Positions 23,563-32,029 of a DNA stretch of 50,433 nucleotides are shown here, in pieces. The notes under the pieces were generated by a model, which was not told the origin of the DNA, ran no database searches, and worked only from the letters and a program-made list of their open reading frames with translations. The number at the start of each line of letters is the position of its first letter. The stretch's first letter is position 1. The stretch is from Nocardioides jensenii JCM 1364 = NBRC 14755 (GTDB lineage: Bacteria > Actinomycetota > Actinomycetes > Propionibacteriales > Nocardioidaceae). The stretch lies in contig NZ_BCRJ01000090.1 in assembly GCF_001552535.1 (NCBI RefSeq), positions 1-50,433 of the forward strand, read 5' to 3'. A program made the position numbers and the translations under genes.

Positions 23563-24992
23563 CACCAGGCACCGCCGTCGGCGGCCTCTGACTGCGCCGG
23601 TCGCCCCGGGACCAGGATCAGCGCGACCGAACCGGCGACCACGGCCACGACGGCCCCGAGGGTGAAGCCGTCGACGAACCCGTCCGCGCTGCTGCCGGCG
23701 ATGCTGACCGCGGCGACACTGGAGACCACCGCGGCGCCCAGGGAGGCGCCGAACTCGTGGAAGGTGCTCACGATGCCGGACGCGATGCCCGACTCGTGGG
23801 GCGCGACCTGACCGAGTGCGGTCGCCGCGGCCACCACGAAGAGGACTCCGAGGCCGACGGCGCCGATGGTCAGGCCGACGACGACAGCGATCGTGCCGAG
23901 CCCCACGGCAGCCACGGTGAAGCCGAGCGAGGCCAGGCCGAAACCGACCCCCGCGAGGAGCCGGGCACCCATCGCCGCCAACTGCTGGCCGGCGACCGTG
24001 GCTCCGGCCATCGTGGCCAGGGCGATCGGCAGGAAGAGCACCCCGGTGAGCAGGGCGCCGTGATCGGCGTGGTGCTGGAGGTAGAACGTGCCGAGGAAGA
24101 ATGCGGCAACCATCAGGGAGGTTGCGCTGACCACCAGGAACGTGCCGGCTGCCACGGGTCGACGCACCAGCAGTGCGAGGTCCATGAGGGGCACGGCCGC
24201 CGTACGCTGGCGCAACCCGAACAGCACGTACAACAGCGCCGCACCCAGCAGGAGCAGCAGGGTGGTGCGGTCGGCCCACCCTCGGTCGCCGGCACCGATC
24301 AACGCGTAGATGCCGGCCCCGGTGGCGGCGGTGACCAGCCCGGCGCCGATGACGTCCAGACTCCCCCGCCGCAGTCCCGATTCCCCACCGGCCGGAGCCG
24401 CAGGCAGCAGGCGCACCAGCGCAACCGCCACGGCGGCGCCGATCGGGACGTTCACGAGGAAGACCCACGGCCATCCGGGACCGGCGGTCAGCACGCCGCC
24501 CAGCAGTACGCCGACCGCGGCACCGGCGCCGCCCAGGCCCGACCAGATGCCGAGCGCCTTGTTGCGCTCCTCACCGTCGAAGAGCTGGACCACGGCCGAC
24601 AGGGCGGCCGGCGACAGCAGCGCGGCGCCGATGCCTTGCGCGACGCGGCCGCCCAGCAGCACCGTTGAGCTCTCGGCCAGACCGGAGACCAACGAGGCCA
24701 TGGTGAACACGGCCAGGCCTGCGAGCACGACGGTGCGCGATCCGATCAGATCGGCGATGCGTCCGCCCAGGAGCATGAGTCCCCCGAAGGCGAGGGTGTA
24801 GGCGCTGACCACCCAGGTGGTCGCCTCACGGTCGAGACCGAGGTCGGCGCCCATGTGGGGCAACGCGATCGCGACCACCGTGACGTCGATGATCAGCATG
24901 AACTGGGCGACTCCCAGGAAGCCCAGGATGGTCCAGCGGCGGGGGTCGGCCACCCGGCCGTCCGCCACTGCCGTGCGTGGTTCGTGTGCCAT
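23562..24992 (-). CDS. MFS multidrug efflux transporter (DHA2 type)
   Basis: A 476-residue, 14-helix major-facilitator drug/proton antiporter of the EmrB/QacA group. The motifs D1 (IIDVTVVAIALPHMGADL), A (GGRIADLIGSRTVVLAG), B (LGGRVAQGIGAALLSPAALS) and C-like (SGLGGAGAAVGVLLGGVL, with GWPWVFLVNVPIG) are all present. ATG 24992 is preferred to 25022, because the latter falls in the operator; GAAAGG precedes the ATG. It is first in an operon with a four-helix protein and a TetR repressor, so substrate-induced efflux is likely. Confidence 0.92.
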   Translation of the reverse strand: MAHEPRTAVADGRVADPRRWTILGFLGVAQFMLIIDVTVVAIALPHMGADLGLDREATTWVVSAYTLAFGGLMLLGGRIADLIGSRTVVLAGLAVFTMASLVSGLAESSTVLLGGRVAQGIGAALLSPAALSAVVQLFDGEERNKALGIWSGLGGAGAAVGVLLGGVLTAGPGWPWVFLVNVPIGAAVAVALVRLLPAAPAGGESGLRRGSLDVIGAGLVTAATGAGIYALIGAGDRGWADRTTLLLLLGAALLYVLFGLRQRTAAVPLMDLALLVRRPVAAGTFLVVSATSLMVAAFFLGTFYLQHHADHGALLTGVLFLPIALATMAGATVAGQQLAAMGARLLAGVGFGLASLGFTVAAVGLGTIAVVVGLTIGAVGLGVLFVVAAATALGQVAPHESGIASGIVSTFHEFGASLGAAVVSSVAAVSIAGSSADGFVDGFTLGAVVAVVAGSVALILVPGRPAQSEAADGGAW

Positions 24993-25016
24993 GGCCGAAA
25001 CCCTTTCAAGCAAGGC

Positions 25017-25057
25017 GAACACTGATGTTCAAGATATTAACTCGAACATCAGTGTTC
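25017..25057. promoter_or_regulatory. Paired TetR-type operators flanking the MFS promoter
   Basis: GAACACTGATGTTC (25017-25030) and GAACATCAGTGTTC (25044-25057) are each palindromic at their ends (GAACA...TGTTC) and are exact reverse complements; their centres lie 27 bp apart. Minus-strand TTGTTG (25062-25057) and TAATAT (25039-25034), 17 bp apart, form a good promoter lying between and within them. A repressor bound to both would close it. The TetR at 22470-23099 is the probable binder. Confidence 0.82.
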
Positions 25058-25086
25058 AACAAGAGGGTTTCGGTGGCGGCCCGCCG

Positions 25087-26229
25087 TCAGACCGCGGCCA
25101 CCTCCGGCGACGAGGGCAGCCTGATCAGGAACCGACAGCCGTCGGCGGACTCGAGGTTCTCTACGCCGACCACGCCGTCGTGCGCCTCGACGATGCCGCG
25201 CACGATGGCCAGCCCGAGCCCCGCGCGGCCGCCGAGGTCGCGGTTCGGCGTACGCGCCGCCGACCCCTGCCAGCCCACCTCGAAGACCTGCCGCATGTCC
25301 TGCTCGGTGATGCCGCCGCACTGGTCGGCCACGCTGAGCACGACGCCGTCCTCGACCTGCTCGGCACGCACCTGCACCTCGCCGGAAGGCGGGGTGTGCC
25401 GGATTGCGTTCATGATCAGGTTCGACAGCGCGCGCGACAGGGCGGCCGGGTCGGCTGACACACAGACGCCGTCCTGCACCGCGCCGCCGACGTGGACGTC
25501 GCGGGTGCGCGCGACCGGGTCGAGGCTGGCGATCGCCTCGCTGACCAGGTCGTGCAGCAGCACGGTCTCGCGCTGCGGCACCAACACACCCGCGTGGATC
25601 CGGGACAGCTCGAAGAGGTCGTCGACCATCGTCGCCATCCGGTCGACGTCCTGCCGGATCTGGGTCAGGTAGCGCTGGGGATCCGCGGCCAGACCGTCCT
25701 CGAGCGCCTCCGACATCGCCCGCAGCCCGGCCAGTGGGGTGCGCAGGTCGTGCGAGACCCACGACACCAGGTCACGCCGCGACTGGTCGAGCAGCTGCTC
25801 GCGTTCACGGGAGCCGGCCAGCTCCCGACGGGTCTCGTGGAGGGCCGCGCTCAGGTCGCGGAACTCCTTCGCTCCACTGGGCGGGGCGAGGTCGCCATCG
25901 GTGCCGAGGCGTCGGACATTGCTCCGCACGGCGCCTGACCACTGCCCGATGGCCAGGCCGAGACCCAGTGCGACACCGAGGGTCACGACGGCCGCGACGG
26001 TTCCGACGTACGTCGCCACGGCCAGGTCGTGGCCGGAGAAGAACATCATCCGGGTGATCGCGATCAGACCGACCAAGGGCGCCAGCACCGCCACCAGGGC
26101 CAGGATCGCCAGCTGCCAGACCAGCGACCGTTGCCTGACCAGCCAGCTGCCGGCGAAGCCGAGCATGCCCACCACACCCGCGGACAGCGAGGCGACGAGC
26201 ACGATGGTCCAGAACGCCTCGCCGGTCAT
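25087..26229 (-). CDS. Sensor histidine kinase
   Basis: A 380-residue membrane kinase. Three hydrophobic segments lie in the first ~115 residues (WTIVLVASLSAGVVGMLGFAG, LAILALVAVLAPLVGLIAITRMMFF, VATYVGTVAAVVTLGVALGLGLA), followed by a HAMP-like stretch. The H-box is SWVSHDLRTPLAGL and the N-box LSNLIMNAIRHTP; DQCGGI and GLGLAIVRGIVEAHDG complete the ATPase. ATG 26229 overlaps the response-regulator stop as ATGA; the frame to 26370 is rejected. No large extracytoplasmic sensor domain exists, so the signal may be sensed in the membrane. With the neighbouring molybdoenzyme and small membrane protein, an envelope or redox signal is possible. Confidence 0.9.
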   Translation of the reverse strand: MTGEAFWTIVLVASLSAGVVGMLGFAGSWLVRQRSLVWQLAILALVAVLAPLVGLIAITRMMFFSGHDLAVATYVGTVAAVVTLGVALGLGLAIGQWSGAVRSNVRRLGTDGDLAPPSGAKEFRDLSAALHETRRELAGSREREQLLDQSRRDLVSWVSHDLRTPLAGLRAMSEALEDGLAADPQRYLTQIRQDVDRMATMVDDLFELSRIHAGVLVPQRETVLLHDLVSEAIASLDPVARTRDVHVGGAVQDGVCVSADPAALSRALSNLIMNAIRHTPPSGEVQVRAEQVEDGVVLSVADQCGGITEQDMRQVFEVGWQGSAARTPNRDLGGRAGLGLAIVRGIVEAHDGVVGVENLESADGCRFLIRLPSSPEVAAV

Positions 26230-26918
26230 GCCGCACCTTCGTCGGCGGACCACAGGTAGCCGACGCCCCACACCGTGCACAGCCGCACCGGGTGGGTCGG
26301 GTCGGCCTCGACCTTCTCCCTGACCCGGCGCACGTGGACGGTCACCGTGGAGCGGTCCCCGAAGCTCCACCCCCAGACCAGCTCGAGGAGCTCCTCACGG
26401 GAGTAGGTGACCTCGGGGTGCGCGACCAGGAACCGCAGCAGGTCGTATTCGCGGCTGGTCAGCGTCAACGGTGCCCCGGCTCTGGTGACCTGGCGTCGCG
26501 GGTGGTTGATCACCAGGTCGCCGTCGGTGAGCACGTCGGGCAGGGTCGGCGTACGACCCGAGGTGCGACGCAGCACCGACTCCACGCGCAGGGCCAGCTC
26601 GCGGGGGCTGAACGGCTTGCTCACGTAGTCGTCGGCGCCGAGCTCGAGGCCGACGACGCGGTCGGTCTCGCTGCTGCGGGCAGTCAGCATCACGATCGGC
26701 ACCTCACTGGTCAGCCGGAGCCGTCGGGCGACCTCGAGCCCGTCGATCCCGGGCAGCATGAGGTCGAGGACGACCAGGTCGGGGGTGCGCCTCGCGGCGG
26801 CCTCGACGGCGGTCTCCCCGTCGGCGGCCTCGACCACGTCGTGGTTGTTGGCCCGCAGGTAGCTCACCACCACCTCGCGCACCGTCACGTCGTCATCGAC
26901 CACCAGGACGTTCGCCAT
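26226..26918 (-). CDS. OmpR-family response regulator
   Basis: A 230-residue regulator. The receiver domain (residues 1-~118) has acidic residues DDD near positions 8-10, the phospho-acceptor Asp in LVVLDLMLPGIDG, a Thr in MLTAR and Lys in SKPF. The C-terminal winged helix (~130-228) has TLTSREYDLLRFLVAHPEVTYSREELLELVW...TVTVHVRRVREKVE and a closing GYLW. ATG 26918 follows GAGGAGG; GTG at 26924 is an alternative. The start lies 26 bases inside the end of the preceding membrane-protein gene, so the two are coupled. The kinase follows by a 4-base overlap. Confidence 0.92.
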   Translation of the reverse strand: MANVLVVDDDVTVREVVVSYLRANNHDVVEAADGETAVEAAARRTPDLVVLDLMLPGIDGLEVARRLRLTSEVPIVMLTARSSETDRVVGLELGADDYVSKPFSPRELALRVESVLRRTSGRTPTLPDVLTDGDLVINHPRRQVTRAGAPLTLTSREYDLLRFLVAHPEVTYSREELLELVWGWSFGDRSTVTVHVRRVREKVEADPTHPVRLCTVWGVGYLWSADEGAA

Positions 26919-27360
26919 CGCCACCTCCTCGTTCCGGTGCCCCCTCTGGAACGCCGGTCTCCACCATCCGCGATCGTACGACGGCAGCGGCCACCACCAC
27001 GCCGACCACGATGCCGCCGGCCACCACGCCCCAGCCGGCGGTGTAGTCGCGGTCGAGCAGGGTCGGGTTGTCCGGACGGCGGCCCCATCCGCCGAGCACC
27101 GGTACCGCGACCAGGGTCAGCGCGCCGAGCAGCACAGCGCCCACGACGACAGGGCCCCTGGCCCAGGGCACGACGCGTGCCGCCGACCAGCCGAGCACGA
27201 GCACCACGGGCGCCAGCACCGCGTCGTGCAGCAGCACTCCCCCGGCCAGCCAGACCAACAGGTTCGACCAGAGATCACGCGGTGTCGCGTCCTGGAGCAG
27301 CCAGGCACCCCAGGCCGCCGTCGTCAGCCCTGCAGCGATGAGAAGGGCGCGGCCGATCAC
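26893..27360 (-). CDS. Hypothetical membrane protein (155 aa)
   Basis: A 155-residue protein with about four transmembrane helices (ALLIAAGLTTAAWGAWLL, LVWLAGGVLLHDAVLAPVVLVLGW, VVVGAVLLGALTLVAVPVLGG, GWGVVAGGIVVGVVVAAAVV) and a polar Gly/Glu/Arg tail. The stretch RRPDNPTLLDRDYTAGW between helices three and four is a recognisable motif of uncharacterised actinobacterial proteins. GTG 27360 overlaps the molybdoenzyme stop (GTGA), and its tail overlaps the response-regulator start by 26 bases. It is translated between a redox enzyme and its probable two-component system. Function unknown. Confidence 0.72.
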   Translation of the reverse strand: MIGRALLIAAGLTTAAWGAWLLQDATPRDLWSNLLVWLAGGVLLHDAVLAPVVLVLGWSAARVVPWARGPVVVGAVLLGALTLVAVPVLGGWGRRPDNPTLLDRDYTAGWGVVAGGIVVGVVVAAAVVRSRMVETGVPEGAPERGGGDGERPGGR

Positions 27361-28508
27361 CCCAGCACCTCCAACTCATTGACCCACTTCGTCTGGAGCA
27401 CCCCGGGCCGGTTCGGCGCGATCAGCCGTGCCGGGCGGCCGTGGTCGGGGTCCAGCGGCTCGCCGTTCAGCTCGAGCGCCAACAGGGTGTCGTCGTGGTC
27501 GGCGTACGACCCGGGGAGCACGGACTGCGCGTAGCCGCCGCGACGCTGCAGCGACCGGACGATCACCTCCGAGTCGGGGGGCACGTCCACCAGGTCGAGC
27601 AGGTCCCGCACCCGTACGCCGGTCCAGGTGGCGCCGGCGCTCCATCCCTCGACGCAGGCGATCGGCAGGTCCTCGGTGCGCTGTGGCAGTGCCTTGAGGT
27701 CGGCGAGAGTGAGCTCGCGCAAGCGGCCTCCGTGGCGCACCGTCAGTCGGTAGGCCTCGCCGGTCGCGGCGGGATCGATCGCCGCGGCCCGCGCCGAACG
27801 GTTGACCGGCACGCCCTGGGCCCCCTCCCCGGTGCGCACCGCGAAGAGCGAGACCCGGCGCAACCACGGCACCGCCGCGCCGGCGGTGAGCAGAACGGCC
27901 GCGCCGGCGCTCACCCAGGTGGTGCGCAGGAGCGTACGACGACTCACAGCTCCCGGCACCGACGCACCGGAGCGGTCGAGCTCGGTCGACTCCAGTGGTG
28001 CGCCCAGTGCTTCCCGGATGATCGGCAGCTTGACGGCGATGTGCACGAGCAGGGCGCCGATCGCGATCCAGGCCAGGGCATGGTGCGAGCTGCGGAACGG
28101 AAACTGCCACGGGTACCACTGCGCGGTGTTCGCGAGACCGGCCGCGAGCTGGAAGATCGAGGCCGCGACGAGCACGCCGATCGAGCCCCGTTCGAGACCG
28201 CTGACAAGACCAGTGCGCAGCGACCGCGGCAGGGCGGCGAACAGCTTCGGATAGACGCACCACAGCTTGACCAGCAGCAGCGGGATCGCGGCCGTGCCGG
28301 CGGCGACGTGGAGTCCCTGGGTCAGTCGGTAGCCCCACGACGGTGAGGCAGGCAACGGCACCACCGGATGCGGCAGCTGGGCGTAGTGGCTGATCAGGCC
28401 GGTCACGAACGCGACGGCGAAGCAGGTGCCGAGCCAGACCCCGATGCGCGCGGCGACCGCCGGCGACCTCAGCCGTGAGGTGAAGTCGGTCTCGACCGGG
28501 CCCCTCAT
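27357..28508 (-). CDS. Membrane molybdopterin oxidoreductase (sulfite-oxidase-like)
   Basis: A 383-residue protein. Residues ~20-165 hold four helices with several His residues (H41, H67, H142/H143, H156) as in cytochrome b561-like domains. A twin-arginine motif SRRTLLR (189-195) directly precedes a fifth hydrophobic segment (~199-215). Residues ~230-383 are the extracytoplasmic oxidoreductase domain of the sulfite oxidase family; C285 in PIACVEGWS is the expected molybdenum ligand. Such proteins may oxidise or reduce a small sulfur or carbonyl compound with electrons moving through the membrane part. The gene overlaps the methyltransferase before it (ATGA) and the small membrane protein after it (GTGA). 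Substrate unknown. Confidence 0.85.
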   Translation of the reverse strand: MRGPVETDFTSRLRSPAVAARIGVWLGTCFAVAFVTGLISHYAQLPHPVVPLPASPSWGYRLTQGLHVAAGTAAIPLLLVKLWCVYPKLFAALPRSLRTGLVSGLERGSIGVLVAASIFQLAAGLANTAQWYPWQFPFRSSHHALAWIAIGALLVHIAVKLPIIREALGAPLESTELDRSGASVPGAVSRRTLLRTTWVSAGAAVLLTAGAAVPWLRRVSLFAVRTGEGAQGVPVNRSARAAAIDPAATGEAYRLTVRHGGRLRELTLADLKALPQRTEDLPIACVEGWSAGATWTGVRVRDLLDLVDVPPDSEVIVRSLQRRGGYAQSVLPGSYADHDDTLLALELNGEPLDPDHGRPARLIAPNRPGVLQTKWVNELEVLG

Positions 28509-29158
28509 GTGCGACTCTCCTCACGGACCAGGACGGCGACCCAGCGGCCGCCGATCTGGTGCACGGCCCTCACCCCGAGCCCACTGGAGGCTGCGGCACC
28601 GGCCAGCCCGTCCACGCCGAGCACTGCCCAACGGAACGGACGTGACCGGTGCTTCCCACCCTGCGACTCCAGCACCGCCCACACGGTGCGAGACGCGACC
28701 CCCGGCTCCGCCACCTCGACCACTGCGCGTCCCCCCGGAGCGAGCAGGTCGGCGGCCCGACCCAGCAGTGCGACCGGATCGCCGCCGATGCCGATGTTCC
28801 CGTCGGCGAGCAGCACGGTCCCCCATCTGCCTTCGGCCGGCACCTCGGCGAACACGTCGCGCTGGAGCGCGGAGGCACCCCGACGGCGGGTCTGGGCGAC
28901 CGCCTCGGCCACCACGTCGATGCCGAGCGCGATGCGGCCGGTCTCCGCCAGCGCCATCGCCATCCGGCCGGGGCCGCATCCGACGTCGAGCGTGGGCCCG
29001 TGGCACAGGGTGAGGATGCGCCTGTCGTCCTCGTCGGCCGGTGCCGCCCAGCGCTCGACCGGGATCGGCGTCGGTGTGCTGTCGACCCCGACCACGACGG
29101 TGGGGTGTCCGGACAGCAGGGCGGAGAACGCCGAGGTGAACGAGACATCGGTGCTCAT
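28505..29158 (-). CDS. Class I SAM-dependent methyltransferase
   Basis: A 217-residue protein with a Rossmann-type SAM-binding fold: motif I TLDVGCGPGRMAMALAETG (residues ~56-75), acidic strand-2 end IGIDVV, VLLADGNIGIGGD and a LAPGGRAVVEVA strand. The N-terminal ~45 residues (VVGVDSTPTPIPVERWAAPADEDDR) are like those of methyltransferases adjacent to glycosyltransferases in actinobacteria. It overlaps both neighbours by four bases (ATGA), so it is co-translated with the DUF2064 transferase and the molybdoenzyme. Substrate unknown. Confidence 0.87.
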   Translation of the reverse strand: MSTDVSFTSAFSALLSGHPTVVVGVDSTPTPIPVERWAAPADEDDRRILTLCHGPTLDVGCGPGRMAMALAETGRIALGIDVVAEAVAQTRRRGASALQRDVFAEVPAEGRWGTVLLADGNIGIGGDPVALLGRAADLLAPGGRAVVEVAEPGVASRTVWAVLESQGGKHRSRPFRWAVLGVDGLAGAAASSGLGVRAVHQIGGRWVAVLVREESRT

Positions 29159-29811
29159 CTGACCAGGCTCCCGGCGGTGAGCTCGTGCCAGCGGCGGCCG
29201 AACCTCGTGCAGGGAGCCAGACCCGACACGATCTCGGCGTCGCCCGCAGTGTCGACGTCACGCAGTCGGCGAACGACCGCGAGCTCGAGGCCGGCACCTC
29301 GCAGGGCCTCGGCGGTCCGCGCGCCGGTCTCCGGTTGCGACATCGGGACCTCGGCGAGGACGACGGCCCGCGACGGATCCTGCAACCCGAGCAACCACCA
29401 CCCGCCGTCGGCGGCGTACCCCAGCACGGCCGGGCTGCGCTCCAGTGCCGCATCGGCGGCCTCGAGGTCATCGGTGGTGAGCTGCGGGGTGTCCATGCCG
29501 ATCTGCACCACCGGACCAGCGACCTGGGCATGGGCGTGAGCAATGCGCTGGCCGAGCCCGTCGCCGACCTGCGGGAAGACGGTCCACCCCGCGAGTGCCC
29601 GGCGAAGGTCGTGCTCCAGCATCGCCCCGGTGAGGTCCCCGGCCAGCGCCAGGTGGCACCGGTCGGAGACCGCGTTGCAGGCCGTGATCGTGTCGAGCAG
29701 ACACAGGGCGGCGAGCTCCGCGGCCACGTCGTCCCCCACCGTCGCCGCCAGCCGGGTCTTCGCCAGGCCCGGCCGCGGTGCCTTGGCCAGCACCAGCGGC
29801 TGCGCCCTCAT
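29155..29811 (-). CDS. DUF2064 / TIGR04282-type transferase
   Basis: A 218-residue nucleotidyl/glycosyl-transferase-like protein of DUF2064 (TIGR04282). VLAKAPRPGLAKTRLA is the family's N-terminal signature; GMDTPQLTTDDLEAA carries the DxP in place of a DxD motif; GYAADGGWWLLGL is also typical. Members named TIGR04282 accompany a GT2-like partner in arsenosugar or rSAM/selenodomain-associated clusters; no rSAM gene is in this window. It overlaps the methyltransferase and GT2 genes by four bases each. Activity is not established. Confidence 0.85.
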   Translation of the reverse strand: MRAQPLVLAKAPRPGLAKTRLAATVGDDVAAELAALCLLDTITACNAVSDRCHLALAGDLTGAMLEHDLRRALAGWTVFPQVGDGLGQRIAHAHAQVAGPVVQIGMDTPQLTTDDLEAADAALERSPAVLGYAADGGWWLLGLQDPSRAVVLAEVPMSQPETGARTAEALRGAGLELAVVRRLRDVDTAGDAEIVSGLAPCTRFGRRWHELTAGSLVR

Positions 29812-30518
29812 CGGTGGCTCCGTTCGAGCGCGGTCCGACGGACGCGAGGGCCGTCGGCGAGCACCCGGCGGAAGTCGCGGGCGGTGCGCACGGTGCCCAC
29901 CAGAGACCCCGACACCTTCGAACGCGTGCCGGCCACGCGCGGCCCGTAGGAGACGTCGTGCTCGGAGAACCGCCAGTCGGCATGCACCGCGGACTGCAGG
30001 AGCTCGACGGGGTAGCCGAACCGCCGATCCCGGATGCCGAGGTCGAGTAGTGCTTCACGGCGTACGACGCGCATCGCGGCGAGGTCGCGCAGCGGCAACC
30101 CGATCCGTCGACGCAGCCACCAGGCGATCAGTGCGTTGCCCAGCCGGGCGTGCCACGGCCAGACACCACGCGCTGCTGGACGGCGTCGTCCCGCGGCCAG
30201 GTCGACCCGTCCGGCGACCACGTCGGCCACGAGGTCCAGCAGGTCTGCGGGGTCGAAGGAGCCGTCGCCGTCCATGAACGCGACCACGTCGGCGGTCGCA
30301 GCGGCGAGCCCGGCCGCGACGGCGGCACCGTAGCCGGGCTCGGGCTCCGCGACCACCGTGGCTCCAAGGTCCCGGGCGACGCCGGAGGTGCCGTCGGTGG
30401 AGCCGTTGTCGACCACGATCACCCGCATTCCGTCGGGGATCTGGGGCAGGAGCATCGTCAGCGCCGGCCCCTCGTCACGGCACGGCAGCACCACGTCGAC
30501 GGTGTGTCTCAAGGTCAT
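29808..30518 (-). CDS. Family 2 glycosyltransferase
   Basis: A 236-residue inverting glycosyltransferase, cytoplasmic and probably membrane-peripheral. VDVVLPCRDEGPAL, VVDNGSTDGT and AFMDGDGSFDP (DxD-type metal site) are dolichyl-phosphate-mannose-synthase-like, and LRDLAAMRVVRREALL follows. No transmembrane helix is obvious. The ATG at 30518 has TAGCGT seven bases upstream, so it probably begins a leaderless operon running to the histidine kinase. GTG 30527 is an alternative but overlaps that -10. It resembles M. tuberculosis Rv0539 by family and by neighbours. Confidence 0.88.
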   Translation of the reverse strand: MTLRHTVDVVLPCRDEGPALTMLLPQIPDGMRVIVVDNGSTDGTSGVARDLGATVVAEPEPGYGAAVAAGLAAATADVVAFMDGDGSFDPADLLDLVADVVAGRVDLAAGRRRPAARGVWPWHARLGNALIAWWLRRRIGLPLRDLAAMRVVRREALLDLGIRDRRFGYPVELLQSAVHADWRFSEHDVSYGPRVAGTRSKVSGSLVGTVRTARDFRRVLADGPRVRRTALERSHR

Positions 30519-30525
30519 GTCCTTC

Positions 30526-30531
30526 ACGCTA
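30526..30531 (-). promoter_or_regulatory. Leaderless -10 (TAGCGT) for the GT2-led operon
   Basis: On the minus strand TAGCGT lies seven bases before the ATG at 30518. It decides the start over GTG 30527. Confidence 0.5.
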
Positions 30532-30619
30532 GGCGGCAGATCGGGCGCCGAACGGCCTGCGCTGCTTACGAAGTGATGACGTCACCCGCTCGACCCGGAG
30601 CGGGGGCGTTTCGCAAACC

Positions 30620-30625
30620 TAGACT
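30620..30625 (+). promoter_or_regulatory. Leaderless -10 (TAGACT) for the GT-C gene
   Basis: TAGACT lies seven bases before the GTG at 30633. The divergent GT2 promoter is 89 bases away; between them is a TGACGTCA palindrome (30577-30584). Confidence 0.5.
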
Positions 30626-30632
30626 CACGATC

Positions 30633-31997
30633 GTGACCCCAACCGCTGCACGGGTGGGCCCCCACGGGCCGCGCCCGAAAGACCACCCTTCACCCGGTGT
30701 GGGGTGGTCGATCGTGCGCTCGCCGGGGCTGGGTCTGGTGGCCGGGCTCCTGCTCGTCGCAGCGGCTGTGCTGGTGCCGAGACTCTCCGGCTGGGAGGTG
30801 CACTCACGGTTCAGTGCCCCCCACGGCTTCCCGCCCTGGCAGGGCTGGCTCGATCCACGGGTCGGGCCGGGAACGCTGCCTTCCGTGCTGGTCGCGGCGA
30901 CGGTCGTGGCCTGTGGCAGCACCCTGGCGCGACGGCTTTCCTTTGCCTGGTTGGCGATTGCCGCCTTCCTCACCTCGCTGGCATGGCTGGTGTCACTTGC
31001 CCTGATCGACGGGACGGCCGGGGTCTCCGGTGTGCTCGGCGTGCCCAATGAATACCTCGGAACCGCGCGCTCGGTGCACGACGTACCGGCCTTTCTCGAC
31101 GGGTTCGTCGACCGGGTGCCGCTCCACGCGGCCGACAACTGGCCGGTGCACGTCTCGGGTCACCCGCCGGGGATGACGCTGTTCTTCGTGGCGCTCGCCC
31201 GGACCGGACTCGGCGGCGACCTCGCCGCGGGTCTGGTGGTCACAGTGCTGGCGGCGACGATCGTGCCCGCGGTTCTGGTCACGCTCCGTGCTCTCGACGC
31301 CGAGGAGGTCGGCCGTCGGGTCGTCCCCTTCCTGGTGCTCACGCCGGCCGCGCTGCTGCTGGCCGTCAGCGCGGACGCCGTGATGGCAACGGTGGCCGCC
31401 TGGGGGCTGGCCGCACTCGCCCTCGCCGCGACCCGGTCACTGTGGTGGTGCCTCCCGGCAGGGTTGTTGCTGGGCGGCCTGGTTCTGCTCTCCTACGGGC
31501 TGGGGCTCGCCGGCTGCCTCGCGCTCGCCGTCCTGGTCGCGGCTCGTTCGTGGCGGCCGCTGCTGCCGACGGCGCTGGTCGCGCTGGCGGTGCCCCTGTC
31601 GCTGGCACCCTTCGGCTACTGGTGGCCGGAGGGCTTCACCGTGTTGCGCGAGCGCTACTGGGACGGCGTTGCCTCGCTGCGTCCCGCGAGCTACTGGCTG
31701 TGGGCCGACCTCGCCCTGCTCGTCGCCACGGTCGGCCCGTGGGCGAGCGCCGGTCTCTCCCGGCTCCGAGACCTGCCGAGGGCTCCGCTGGCCCTGGTCG
31801 TCGGCGCACTGGTGGCCGTGCTGGTGGCCGACCTGTCGCTGATGAGCAAGGCCGAGGTGGAGCGGATCTGGCTGCCGTTCATGCCATGGCTGACCCTGGC
31901 TGCCGACGCCCTGCCCCGCGCGTGGCGTCGCCCGGCGTTGATCGGACAGGCCTGCTGGACACTGCTTGTGGCACACCTGTTGTTCCTCGGCTGGTGA
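30633..31997 (+). CDS. GT-C type polytopic membrane glycosyltransferase-like protein
   Basis: A 454-residue protein with ten or more hydrophobic segments. An early loop has NEYLGTARSVHDVPAFLDGFVDRVP and HVSGHPPGMTLFF, with acidic and His residues as in lipid-phosphosugar-dependent mannosyl/arabinosyl transferases (GT-C fold). The C-terminal MSKAEVERIWLPFMPWLTLA is conserved in actinobacterial homologues such as Rv0537c/Rv0541c-type proteins. GTG 30633 is chosen by the TAGACT spacing. The protein probably uses a polyprenyl-phosphate sugar made by the divergent GT2; acceptor unknown. Confidence 0.78.
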   Translation: MTPTAARVGPHGPRPKDHPSPGVGWSIVRSPGLGLVAGLLLVAAAVLVPRLSGWEVHSRFSAPHGFPPWQGWLDPRVGPGTLPSVLVAATVVACGSTLARRLSFAWLAIAAFLTSLAWLVSLALIDGTAGVSGVLGVPNEYLGTARSVHDVPAFLDGFVDRVPLHAADNWPVHVSGHPPGMTLFFVALARTGLGGDLAAGLVVTVLAATIVPAVLVTLRALDAEEVGRRVVPFLVLTPAALLLAVSADAVMATVAAWGLAALALAATRSLWWCLPAGLLLGGLVLLSYGLGLAGCLALAVLVAARSWRPLLPTALVALAVPLSLAPFGYWWPEGFTVLRERYWDGVASLRPASYWLWADLALLVATVGPWASAGLSRLRDLPRAPLALVVGALVAVLVADLSLMSKAEVERIWLPFMPWLTLAADALPRAWRRPALIGQACWTLLVAHLLFLGW

Positions 31998-32029
31998 GTC
32001 TGTGCGCACCGCTCAGGCGGCGTACGCGT

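Noticed and set aside
23104..24474. A 456-codon minus-strand open frame
   Set aside because: Its upstream two-thirds is an Arg/Gly/Ala-rich shadow of the MFS gene; only the part from 23562 encodes a plausible membrane protein.
28111..28116. GGGTAC inside the molybdoenzyme gene (also at 3669, 29416, 36388 and 39567 in other genes)
   Set aside because: No GNNT at the 15-base spacing and no start codon suitably placed, so not taken as SigB-type promoters.
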